Shown one piece after another: positions 8,121 to 14,072 of a stretch of DNA of 20,520 nucleotides; position 1 is the first letter of the stretch, and each line of letters starts with the position of its first letter. The stretch comes from a virus. The stretch is taken from positions 1-20,520 of IMG/VR virus record IMGVR_UViG_3300043435_000165; one strand, written 5' to 3'. Made by a program: the position numbers and the translations under genes. The notes beneath the pieces were generated by a model that worked only from the letters and a program-made list of their open reading frames with translations, made no database searches and was not told the origin of the DNA.

Positions 8121-8147
8121 TAAAAATAGATACCCCGAAGGCATATC
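8121..8147 (-). terminator. Intrinsic terminator with UUCG loop upstream of hsp20
   Basis: On the minus strand GATATGCC, TTCG, GGGTATC form a stem of seven pairs with one bulged base, capped by the very stable C(UUCG)G loop. TATTTTTA follows directly. It ends transcripts arriving from regA or the structured segment upstream, 26 bases before the hsp20 start. Confidence 0.8.
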
Positions 8148-8250
8148 ATTAATCCAGCTTACCGACTACTGGGGTACCTTATCGTTGTACCGGCTTTAGA
8201 CGCTCCTAAGGTAGTAGAGTCTTTACGTTCCCATCCCGATGGGAGTATTT
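8148..8250 (-). ncRNA. Structured noncoding segment: small RNA or attenuator
   Basis: About 100 bases between a small gene and the terminator hold no frame of note but many inverted repeats. A 6-7 bp hairpin lies at 8229-8244. TACCTTA (8213-8207) can pair with TAAGGTA (8181-8175), extended by pairing of the flanks at 8221-8214 with 8169-8164. GGTAC (8191-8187) can instead pair with GTACC (8077+100, i.e. 8177-8173). TACCCC (8176-8171) is complementary to GGGGTA (8136-8131), the 3' arm of the terminator, giving a possible anti-terminator. The hairpin at 8229-8244 has a T-rich run only on the plus strand, so a plus-strand RNA is not excluded. No known RNA family was recognised. Confidence 0.5.
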
Positions 8251-8436
8251 TTATTTATCCAATTTTACAAAAGCTTCACCATTCACAAAGTATTTTCTTT
8301 GTGGATTTTCTGGTTTGTATACCTGGATAAATGTCATTGTACTGTCTTGTCTTTTTTCAAACAAATTACTGGTGTACACCACCTCACCAGTATAAATGTT
8401 TTTCAACTTATCAACTTTTTCTTTCACTTGTTTCAT
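8251..8436 (-). CDS. Hypothetical protein, 61 residues
   Basis: A small basic protein starting at ATG 8436, 11 bases after the regA stop. The N-terminus is lysine-rich and probably helical (MKQVKEKVDKLKNIYTGEVV), followed by YKPENPQRKYFVNGEAFVKL (40-59), which looks like a beta hairpin. I have the impression that similar short proteins recur next to regA in T4-like phages, but I cannot name a family. No membrane segment or metal-binding motif is present. The coding frame runs right to the start of the structured noncoding segment. Confidence 0.78.
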   Translation of the reverse strand: MKQVKEKVDKLKNIYTGEVVYTSNLFEKRQDSTMTFIQVYKPENPQRKYFVNGEAFVKLDK

Positions 8437-8447
8437 AATATATCTAC

Positions 8448-8852
8448 TTATTGTGGTGTAATCTTCTTACCAATATTGTACTTTGGTACCAAATTCCATT
8501 CATCTTTCTCCTTGTGGGAGATGATTTTGATTTGGTGTAATGGTGCAATGTTATCACCCATTAATTCTGGATTAGAAACTTTCACCAAACCCCATTCTTC
8601 CAATAGTCTTGCAATTGCATTTCTTCTTTGAATATCATTCTCTGTAATGTCGGTTGGTTTACCATCCAACTGGAATAATTCTTTGAAGTGTACAATATAA
8701 TATTTACCTTGTTTGTGGAGTATGTGACACGACTGATACAAAATCTTATCTTTACGTGAAGAAACACCGATTCTGGTTAATGTTTCACGTACTTTTAAAA
8801 AATCATCCTCTTGCTTTAACTTAACTTCAACAAAGTTTTTTAAATCTACCAT
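8448..8852 (-). CDS. regA: RegA translational repressor
   Basis: RegA binds the ribosome binding sites of many phage early mRNAs and blocks initiation. The 134-residue protein resembles T4 RegA (122 residues) through most of its length: DDFLKVRETLTRIGVSSRKD (16-35), LYQSCHILHKQGKYYIVHFK (38-57), the DIQRRNAIARLLEEWGL region (73-89) and a C-terminal WNLVPKYNIG. The first eight residues and a short insert after the GL motif explain the extra length. It lies between gene 62 and a small unknown gene. In T4 regA sits between 62 and 43; here about 2.7 kb of other genes separate it from 43. Confidence 0.95.
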   Translation of the reverse strand: MVDLKNFVEVKLKQEDDFLKVRETLTRIGVSSRKDKILYQSCHILHKQGKYYIVHFKELFQLDGKPTDITENDIQRRNAIARLLEEWGLVKVSNPELMGDNIAPLHQIKIISHKEKDEWNLVPKYNIGKKITPQ

Positions 8853-8853
8853 A

Positions 8854-9237
8854 TTATTTCCTCAATCCACCGATGCCGGTTTTTTCTTTTAATTTTTGGA
8901 TTTGTTCATCAGTCAATAGGCGGAGTGCTTCAAGTGCTTTCGTATCAGAAAAACCATAGACGGTTTTAATGCATTGTATATCTTCACTTTTATCAGACTT
9001 AGCCCACTTTACGAACGGTCTTTTCTTAGACCTTATGGTATTTAGTAAAAAATCATTCTGCAGTTTCTTGTCAATGAATGACCTGCGGTTCATCTCATTC
9101 GCATATGATACACAATCAATATGGTAAGATAACGAACGATTTACCAGAAACGGAACGTATTCCGATTCGGTCACATCATCAACAATTAACTGTTTCTTTC
9201 CTTGTAGGATTTGGTTAACATAATCAAACGGACTCAT
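8854..9237 (-). CDS. 62: Clamp loader small subunit (T4 gp62-like)
   Basis: gp62 joins four gp44 subunits to open the gp45 ring and place it on primed DNA. The 127-residue protein carries the family's N-terminal pattern: MSPFDYVNQILQGKKQLI, then FLVNRSLSYHIDCVSYANEM (30-49). It has no Walker motifs, as expected. It is much shorter than T4 gp62 (187 residues), in line with compact versions in other T4-like phages. Position between 44 and regA supports the call. Its start ATG 9237 overlaps the membrane protein stop by four bases, and one base separates its stop from regA. Confidence 0.9.
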   Translation of the reverse strand: MSPFDYVNQILQGKKQLIVDDVTESEYVPFLVNRSLSYHIDCVSYANEMNRRSFIDKKLQNDFLLNTIRSKKRPFVKWAKSDKSEDIQCIKTVYGFSDTKALEALRLLTDEQIQKLKEKTGIGGLRK

Positions 9238-9521
9238 ATTACCATCCTTATTAATCCGATTGTGTCGATTGTGGTAAGTAAGAGGTAATTAGCCAACATA
9301 CCAAAGGAACGCCTGTTGTAAGCGCACCAAGCGTATATAGAACAACCAATAATCCAGATTGGGTATAAAACCAAGAGAGGTGGTGTTGGAACGGTGATAG
9401 CCATAGTGATAGCACACCCAATACTAAGAGCCCAAGCAAGGACCTCAAGACAAAAACGAACTCTATTACTTTTGTAATCTTCTTTGATCCAGTCAAATGT
9501 TGGTTTGAAGAGGTCATTCAT
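9234..9521 (-). CDS. Small membrane protein with three predicted helices
   Basis: I place the start at ATG 9521, which has GAGAG just upstream and overlaps the previous stop by 8 bases; a longer form from 9545 would overlap more and lacks a ribosome binding site. The 95-residue product has a charged N-terminus (MNDLFKPTFDWIKEDYKSNR) and three hydrophobic stretches: about 24-43, 46-66 and 72-93. The end NYLLLTTIDTIGLIRMVI is faintly like the last helix of PnuC-type transporters, but the protein is far too short for one. Placing an inner-membrane protein inside the clamp-loader operon is unusual. Function unknown. Confidence 0.8.
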   Translation of the reverse strand: MNDLFKPTFDWIKEDYKSNRVRFCLEVLAWALSIGCAITMAITVPTPPLLVLYPIWIIGCSIYAWCAYNRRSFGMLANYLLLTTIDTIGLIRMVI

Positions 9522-9702
9522 TTTCTCTCTCAATCTGCACGGCATAATAGTCAGTCAATTCTTTGTATGCTTTGAACACGGAATTAGGAACGATGCCGTC
9601 ACCATACTGATGTGTAATTTGTTCGATTGCAGAACTAAGTTGACGAGACAATCTAATCTCTTCAGTTGTGCCAATAGGATGTACTTCAAAATCTTTACTC
9701 AT
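9514..9702 (-). CDS. Hypothetical protein, 62 residues
   Basis: This small acidic protein starts at ATG 9702 in an ATGA overlap with the gene 44 stop. It reads as mostly helical: EEIRLSRQLSSAIEQITHQY (14-33) and SVFKAYKELTDYYAVQIERE (41-60). No family is recognised. The tight overlaps on both sides indicate that it is translated with the clamp loader genes. Confidence 0.78.
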   Translation of the reverse strand: MSKDFEVHPIGTTEEIRLSRQLSSAIEQITHQYGDGIVPNSVFKAYKELTDYYAVQIERENE

Positions 9703-10631
9703 TTAAACTCCACACTTACCATTAATTCTGTTAAACAGGCCACAGTATTAATCTCAGGGTCAGCAACGAATGCCTGCTTGTACTGATAGTCAGCAATGAT
9801 AATTACTGCTTGAGGAATACTTTGTGGTTTCAGAACCTCATATAAACCATCATACAACTTACGATACAATGTTGCAGCATCAATCTCAGTGGTTGCAACC
9901 CATTTACGAATTGAACCAAAGTCTTTCTCTTTGATATACTTAACGATGTTTGAAATCTCAACGTCACCCATCTGCACAAGAATGCCAGAATCAATCTTAC
10001 CAAACTGGGAATACCTCTGCATCTCATTAATGATACGGCGGAAATCTGGAAAGTGTTTCTTAACTAATTCAGCAATAACAGCGTCTTCATACTCAACTTT
10101 TTCACTTTGTAAAACCGACTGGATTCTCTTAAAGAATGAACCAGCCATCTTGGCCTTCTCACCATTCTTCAGACCAAACTCAATCACGGCACAACGAGAG
10201 TGCAATGGTTCAATGATGCGGTTCTTAAAGTTACAAGTAAAAATGAACGAACAGTTACCTGCAAACTCTTCAATCGCATTACGAAGAGCAGGCTGTGTAG
10301 AATTTGGATTTAGATAATCTGCCTCATCGATAATGATAACCTTGCGGCCACCTGATAGAGACATAGAAGAAGCATAGTTCTTAATCTTGGTACGAAACAC
10401 ATCGATACCAGATTCATCAGAACCGTTAATGACAATATAGTCACAACCAATCTCATTACACATGGCTTTGGCAACAGTTGTCTTACCGACACCTGCGCCG
10501 CCACTCAATAACAAGTTGGGAATGTTTTTTTGATTTACGTATTCCTGAAACGGTGTTTTCAACCGTTCAGGTAAAATACATTCTTCAATAGTTTTAGGAC
10601 GATACTTCTCTGTCCATAATAAATGATCCAT
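9699..10631 (-). CDS. 44: Clamp loader large subunit ATPase (T4 gp44-like)
   Basis: gp44 is the AAA+ motor that loads the sliding clamp. The 310-residue protein has the N-terminal LWTEKYRPKTIEE signature (5-17), Walker A GGAGVGKT (44-51), Walker B with DEAD at 102-105, sensor 1 (TCN at 132-134) and the SRC arginine-finger motif at 145-147. A C-terminal collar domain follows. T4 gp44 has 319 residues. The start ATG 10631 is chosen for full coverage of the MDHLLWTEKYRP terminus; no strong ribosome binding site precedes it. It has its own promoter at 10661-10689. Confidence 0.96.
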   Translation of the reverse strand: MDHLLWTEKYRPKTIEECILPERLKTPFQEYVNQKNIPNLLLSGGAGVGKTTVAKAMCNEIGCDYIVINGSDESGIDVFRTKIKNYASSMSLSGGRKVIIIDEADYLNPNSTQPALRNAIEEFAGNCSFIFTCNFKNRIIEPLHSRCAVIEFGLKNGEKAKMAGSFFKRIQSVLQSEKVEYEDAVIAELVKKHFPDFRRIINEMQRYSQFGKIDSGILVQMGDVEISNIVKYIKEKDFGSIRKWVATTEIDAATLYRKLYDGLYEVLKPQSIPQAVIIIADYQYKQAFVADPEINTVACLTELMVSVEFK

Positions 10632-10649
10632 GATTCACAACTTTCATAA

Positions 10650-10686
10650 TATAAAAATAAATTATAACACGACCCGAAGGCCGTGT
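10650..10686 (-). terminator. Intrinsic terminator after the ParB-like gene
   Basis: ACACGGCC, TTCG, GGTCGTGT (10686-10667) form an 8-bp stem with one G-U pair and a UUCG loop, followed by TATAATTTATTTTTAT on the minus strand. The stem begins 9 bases after the ParB-like stop codon. Confidence 0.75.
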
Positions 10687-10689
10687 CAA
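10661..10689 (-). promoter_or_regulatory. Sigma-70 promoter of gene 44, with a terminator hairpin in its spacer
   Basis: TTGACA (10689-10684), 17 bases, TATAAT (10666-10661) on the minus strand is a full consensus match. The spacer and part of the -35 form the terminator hairpin reported separately, so promoter and terminator share the same bases. Confidence 0.85.
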
Positions 10690-10695
10690 GTCAAA

Positions 10696-11718
10696 TTAGA
10701 ATGGTATATATTCCGATTCACCACTTTTCACATCTTGCGGTAAGAAACCTTCAATGTGCCATGGGAATTTACCATTCTTTTCATAATAATCAAACACCTT
10801 AAGTAGAGAATCTTCCAGGTTTTGGAATGTTTCAATCATCTTATTACGGCGTTCAACTACACCATACTTTTCAGTAGGTGATTTTGTGTGTAAAGTAAAA
10901 TACGATTCGTTGCCTGATTCACCAAATTTCTTAATGGCGTTCATCATCATCTCATATTCATATCCTTCCAATACAGACCAACCATTCATTTGTAAATTGT
11001 GGTCATAGTTGCCAGAAACAACATATTTGGTTGTCTTTGAAATGAAATCATTTACATCAGTTGCAGTATAAGTTACCACATCTTGAGCAACAGCACATCC
11101 AGTATTTTTTAATTTGCGAACAACATCTCTAACGATTTTAGATTTGGTTTGGCCATGCATATAAGTGCATACTTCATTCACATAATCAACAATACTCTGT
11201 TCTTCTGGAAGAACCAATTTTGATTTGTGTTCAATCAAACGAACAATAACATTGACTACATCATCTTCTGTTGAAGCTAAATTAGGTGCAAAGTTGTTTT
11301 CTTTTAATTGAAAGGTGCGAATTGCATCTTCATAACCATAAGAAGAACCAAATGGAATTTCATATACATCGAAAATCCATTCATCAAATCCTAAATTACG
11401 CAAGGCCTCAAATCTGTGATTACCAGTTACCAATTCATACTTGGTAATTTCACCATTCTCATTTCTTGATTTGATGCGAACCGTAAGTGGCATCTGTGAA
11501 TAATCAATGCCTTGTTTGAAGGATTGTTCCAATCTTTGAATGTGCATTACGTTTTTACCTTTAGAGCGGACAGAATTGTCACTCTTAATTGGTGCAACAT
11601 AGATTTCAGAAAGTTTAATTTTGATTCGATTTACGAATTTAGTTCCGGGTGAATTAATTTTTCCAAAAGTGCAAAGCTCAGGATCAATATTTTTATAGTT
11701 AAAGTTTGGGTTTGTCAT
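10696..11718 (-). CDS. ParB/Srx-fold nuclease-like protein
   Basis: The 340-residue protein has an N-terminal ParB-like domain: residues 31-45 (RIKIKLSEIYVAPIK), then a basic segment with MPLTVRI (76-82), then VTGNHRFEALRNLGF (97-111), which matches the GxHR nucleotide-binding box of the ParB/sulfiredoxin fold. Family members act as DNA-binding CTPases, nucleases or, in a few phages, protein modifiers. The C-terminal two thirds show no recognised domain. The last residues ESEYIPF resemble the tail of bacterial SSB. ATG 11718 has GGAG upstream. It lies between the clamp and its loader, an unusual position, with a hairpin in the gap before it. Confidence 0.8.
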   Translation of the reverse strand: MTNPNFNYKNIDPELCTFGKINSPGTKFVNRIKIKLSEIYVAPIKSDNSVRSKGKNVMHIQRLEQSFKQGIDYSQMPLTVRIKSRNENGEITKYELVTGNHRFEALRNLGFDEWIFDVYEIPFGSSYGYEDAIRTFQLKENNFAPNLASTEDDVVNVIVRLIEHKSKLVLPEEQSIVDYVNEVCTYMHGQTKSKIVRDVVRKLKNTGCAVAQDVVTYTATDVNDFISKTTKYVVSGNYDHNLQMNGWSVLEGYEYEMMMNAIKKFGESGNESYFTLHTKSPTEKYGVVERRNKMIETFQNLEDSLLKVFDYYEKNGKFPWHIEGFLPQDVKSGESEYIPF

Positions 11719-11738
11719 ATGTTTTCTCCATAAATTTA

Positions 11739-11776
11739 AAACTGGTAGGTAGAAAAATCTTCTAACAAACTACCAA
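11739..11776 (-). terminator. Long hairpin between gene 45 and the ParB-like gene
   Basis: On the minus strand TTGGTAG (11776-11770) pairs with CTACCAG (11748-11742), and inside it TAGAA (11764-11760) pairs with TTCTA (11754-11750) around a 5-base loop. TTTTAAATTT follows. It looks like a weak terminator or attenuator ending about 20 bases before the ParB-like start. Confidence 0.55.
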
Positions 11777-11815
11777 GTTTTGGTTACGAGGGAAGGTCCT
11801 CACATTTATATATGC

Positions 11816-12499
11816 TTATTCTTTAGAAAACTTTGAACCGGCTTCGGTAGTAATCCAATATTGCAAATCTTTGCCCTTATTACGTAGGTGTGAAATACCT
11901 TTAGAAGAAATATTCACATCATAAGTTCCAGGCATAACCTTACTAATGTTTTCTGTACGGAAAATCATTTTGTATTTCGTACCATTGCCTTCACCAAGTT
12001 CAAGGCAATCAGTATGCGCTGCATCATTGGTTGTATCTAGTGTAATCAAATTGATTTTGGTACCATCAGATTCAACGGCAATTTGCGGTGACGACAATAC
12101 GTTAGCTGCACGTAGTACCCAATCCAAATCTTCAGCAGTCAAGGTGAAAGTAATCTCAGGGTTTGGTACCTGCAATTCTTTCTCTGGTGCTGTAACAATC
12201 ATAGTAGGGTCACAGAAACGATACTTAATTTTAGAACGACCTTTGTTGCCAACAATCACAACATGTTTGTCATCAAACTCAAACGTGGTATCGTCTTTGT
12301 GCAACGATACAACAGATAAGAAATTGTTAAGGTCATAGACACCAAAGTCAGCAGGAACATCTTCAGTGATGTTGACCTGTGCTAGGATGTTTTTGTGTGA
12401 AGACATGGTCTTCAATGTATTACCTTTGCGAAAGTAAATACCTTGGTTAATTGCACCGAAGTTTTTCAGTACGTTCAGTGTGTCATTCGATAGTTTCAT
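11816..12499 (-). CDS. 45: Sliding clamp, DNA polymerase processivity factor (T4 gp45-like)
   Basis: gp45 forms a trimeric ring that tethers the polymerase and, in T4, activates late transcription. I choose ATG 12499 rather than the open-frame start at 12742: it has GGAG upstream, gives 227 residues against 228 in T4, and begins MKLSNDTLNVLKNFGAINQG, very close to T4's MKLSKDTTALLKNFATINSG. Further similarity includes the VYDLNNFLSVVSL stretch (about 54-66) and the later TAEDLDWVLRAANVL region. The upstream extension is only a shadow of the neighbouring gene. It is served by the promoter at 12519-12547. Confidence 0.95.
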   Translation of the reverse strand: MKLSNDTLNVLKNFGAINQGIYFRKGNTLKTMSSHKNILAQVNITEDVPADFGVYDLNNFLSVVSLHKDDTTFEFDDKHVVIVGNKGRSKIKYRFCDPTMIVTAPEKELQVPNPEITFTLTAEDLDWVLRAANVLSSPQIAVESDGTKINLITLDTTNDAAHTDCLELGEGNGTKYKMIFRTENISKVMPGTYDVNISSKGISHLRNKGKDLQYWITTEAGSKFSKE

Positions 12500-12518
12500 A
12501 ATATACTCCAAAAAATTA

Positions 12519-12547
12519 ATTATATATGGTTTACTTGTCTTTGTCAA
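12519..12547 (-). promoter_or_regulatory. Sigma-70 promoter of gene 45
   Basis: TTGACA (12547-12542), 17 bases, TATAAT (12524-12519) on the minus strand. It sits in the last codons of the DUF5664-type gene, so the clamp can be made independently of the genes upstream. Expected start of transcription is near 12512. Confidence 0.85.
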
Positions 12548-12833
12548 GCGAATATTTAATGTCATGCTCATATAAAAACATGAGACAACACATTGCATGA
12601 GCCAAGTGATGTATGCCAGATTCGGGGTCAAGTTGCTCACCTTGTTTCCATGCCCAAAGATGCCGTTGTAATGCATCAAAATACCTGCGTTTAGATTCAG
12701 GTACCTTTTGCCAATTATCACGTTCATACTTTTGAGCACCAAAGGTGAGAACTTTAACCGTCTCCTCTAGCGCAAGAGGTGGCAACAAACCATATTCTAG
12801 TTTGCCACCATCAAACTTACGACCAGTAGCCAT
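12531..12833 (-). CDS. DUF5664-type dATP/dGTP diphosphohydrolase-like protein
   Basis: The 100-residue protein matches the short domain labelled DUF5664 or dATP/dGTP diphosphohydrolase N-terminal domain: GRKFDGGKLEYGLLPPLALE (4-23), FGAQKYERDNWQKVP (31-45), RRYFDALQRHLWAWKQGEQL (49-68), DPESGIHHLAHAMCCLMFL (69-87). Histidine and acidic residues in the last two blocks probably hold the metal. Related phage proteins adjust purine dNTP pools, in some phages in connection with modified bases; whether that applies here is open. Its start shares one base with the glycosyltransferase stop (TAATG), indicating coupled translation. Confidence 0.85.
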   Translation of the reverse strand: MATGRKFDGGKLEYGLLPPLALEETVKVLTFGAQKYERDNWQKVPESKRRYFDALQRHLWAWKQGEQLDPESGIHHLAHAMCCLMFLYEHDIKYSLDKDK

Positions 12834-13648
12834 TATAACCTACCAGTTAACTCTGCTACTTTTGGCATATTGCCTGAGAAGGCATATGTACCAATGTGTT
12901 GTGTCTTCATCCATGGGCACAAGAAGATATCTCCACCCATCTTACGCCACATCTGGCAGAACATGTAATCTTCACTTAGATAACGTTCTGAACCACCGCC
13001 TGTAATGGACTCTTTGGTGTCAATTACAGTATCAAAGTAAGCATGAATGTAACGTGAACCATCAAAGTGCGCCTGACCAACGTGGTCTGGTTTGTAACGA
13101 ATGTTTGGATACTCGACAGCCATCTTATCAAAGACTTCACGTTTAACCAACATAAAACCAGTACCAATTTCCAATACTTCAAGTGGTTCGGTAACTGAGA
13201 ATTGTGATGTGCCTTTAACAACGTTGAAGACATATTCACCAACCAATGTTTCCAATTCACGTGGTTCCAAATCTGGATGATTACGTGCGGCATGTGCAAT
13301 GTTATTCCAATTGATTGATTTCTTGGGGTAAGGACCACCAATAACATCTTTGTCTAATGCCAATAATGCTACAACATCTTGTGGGTTGTAATGAATATCG
13401 GAATCCAAAAACAATAAGTGTGTGCAATCTGAGCGCAAGAATTCATCTACGAGGTAGTTTCTTGCACGTGTAATAAGTGATTCATTAAATAGGAAAGAGA
13501 ACTTAACATCAACACCATAACGTGACATAATACCTTGAAGGTCTAAACAAGACTTCAGGTATAACCCGTGTGCCATGCCACCATACATTGGTGTAGCCAC
13601 AAAGAGTTTATTCTTTTTCAAATCTTCAACTTTGACTTGTATTTCCAT
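12833..13648 (-). CDS. GT-A fold glycosyltransferase
   Basis: The 271-residue protein has a Rossmann-like N-terminus (LFVATPMYGG, 15-24), the DxD-type sugar-nucleotide motif THLLFLDSDIHYNP with DSD at 82-84, an LEIGTGFMLVKREVF segment (159-173) that is common before the acceptor site, and SEDYMFC (225-231) with an ED pair likely acting as general base, plus H251. There is no membrane segment. Substrate and target are unknown: DNA bases, virion proteins or cell surface are all possible. It lies just behind a strong terminator (13659-13702) with no sigma-70 promoter of its own, so its expression depends on read-through or on a phage-specific promoter. Confidence 0.87.
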   Translation of the reverse strand: MEIQVKVEDLKKNKLFVATPMYGGMAHGLYLKSCLDLQGIMSRYGVDVKFSFLFNESLITRARNYLVDEFLRSDCTHLLFLDSDIHYNPQDVVALLALDKDVIGGPYPKKSINWNNIAHAARNHPDLEPRELETLVGEYVFNVVKGTSQFSVTEPLEVLEIGTGFMLVKREVFDKMAVEYPNIRYKPDHVGQAHFDGSRYIHAYFDTVIDTKESITGGGSERYLSEDYMFCQMWRKMGGDIFLCPWMKTQHIGTYAFSGNMPKVAELTGRL

Positions 13649-13658
13649 AATTTATTCC

Positions 13659-13702
13659 ATAAAAAAAAGAGGAGGGATATACTTATATATCCTACTCCTC
13701 TT
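13659..13702 (-). terminator. Strong intrinsic terminator after the winged-helix gene
   Basis: On the minus strand AAGAGGAG (13702-13695) pairs with CTCCTCTT (13674-13667), with an inner 7-bp stem GGATATA / TATATCC and a 4-base loop, followed by a run of eight T. It ends transcripts from the promoter at 14073-14101. Confidence 0.88.
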
Positions 13703-13719
13703 ACAAAGAGACTACTCTT

Positions 13720-13992
13720 TTAGGCGAATGTTGACATTCCTGCAGTGCGAAGTGCTTGCAAGCCAGCAGCAACTTGGCGCTTAGTTGGTGTGCCTAAACG
13801 ATAGAAAGAAACTTTCTCGCCATCAGACTTGATACGGGTGTTCAAGTAAATAGCATGACCTTCTTCACGCAATTCATTAATGCGAGCAGCAACGTTCTGA
13901 ACGTTGAAACGAGCACGAGCTTGATTAACGGTCAACGTGTTGTAACCATCAGATTTGCTCAAGTAGGACAAGATTTTTGCTTTAGCGGACAT
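13720..13992 (-). CDS. Small winged-helix DNA-binding protein (HTH_39-like)
   Basis: I place the start at ATG 13992, which has GGAG eight bases upstream; the 12 extra residues of the longer frame fall in the leader. The 90-residue protein reads AKILSYLSKSDGYNTLTVNQ (4-23), then ARARFNVQNVAARINELREE (25-44), the pattern of the short HTH domain where the second helix reads RxxVxxxAxRIxELR. A beta wing follows (KVSFYRL, 60-66). It is likely a small regulator or nucleoid-type DNA-binding protein. It forms a single-gene transcription unit between its own promoter and terminator, with an RNA pseudoknot possible in the leader, as if its level is tightly controlled. Confidence 0.87.
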   Translation of the reverse strand: MSAKAKILSYLSKSDGYNTLTVNQARARFNVQNVAARINELREEGHAIYLNTRIKSDGEKVSFYRLGTPTKRQVAAGLQALRTAGMSTFA

Positions 13993-14021
13993 AATAACTC
14001 CAAAATTTAAATAATAAAAAC

Positions 14022-14067
14022 GAACCACACTTCAAATAATTCTGAGAGGTGGTTCATTCTCTCAGAA
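14022..14067 (-). promoter_or_regulatory. Predicted H-type RNA pseudoknot in the winged-helix gene leader
   Basis: On the minus strand stem 1 is TTCTGAGAG (14067-14059) with CTCTCAGAA (14048-14040), nine perfect pairs. The loop holds GAACCAC (14055-14049), which is exactly complementary to GTGGTTC (14028-14022) downstream. Loop 1 is AAT, stems abut without a spacer, and loop 3 is 11 bases, all standard H-type geometry. Transcription from the promoter just upstream should start near 14066, so the pseudoknot would form the very 5' end of the mRNA. It ends about 30 bases before the start codon. Confidence 0.65.
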
Positions 14068-14072
14068 ATTCT

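Noticed and set aside
8100-8125. ACTTGCTTATTAAAG upstream of hsp20 as a T4 MotA-box middle promoter.
   Set aside because: There is no TATAAT at the required distance before the start codon, and no MotA gene is known in this window.
8201-8215. CCTAAGGTAG on the plus strand, identical to part of the 23S rRNA site cut by I-CeuI-type endonucleases.
   Set aside because: Only about ten bases match and the flanks do not resemble rRNA; no homing endonuclease gene is nearby.
9251-9517. A second hydrophobic frame of 88 codons on the minus strand.
   Set aside because: It is an out-of-frame shadow of the membrane protein gene, with no ribosome binding site and no spacing consistent with the neighbours.
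3001-10317. Plus-strand open frames of 60-140 codons throughout the window.
   Set aside because: All lie opposite well-supported genes, lack ribosome binding sites and consistent spacing, and give no recognisable protein.
12500-12742. N-terminal extension of the sliding clamp reading frame.
   Set aside because: It overlaps the DUF5664-type gene and a promoter, lacks similarity to gp45, and the ATG at 12499 gives the expected length and ribosome binding site.
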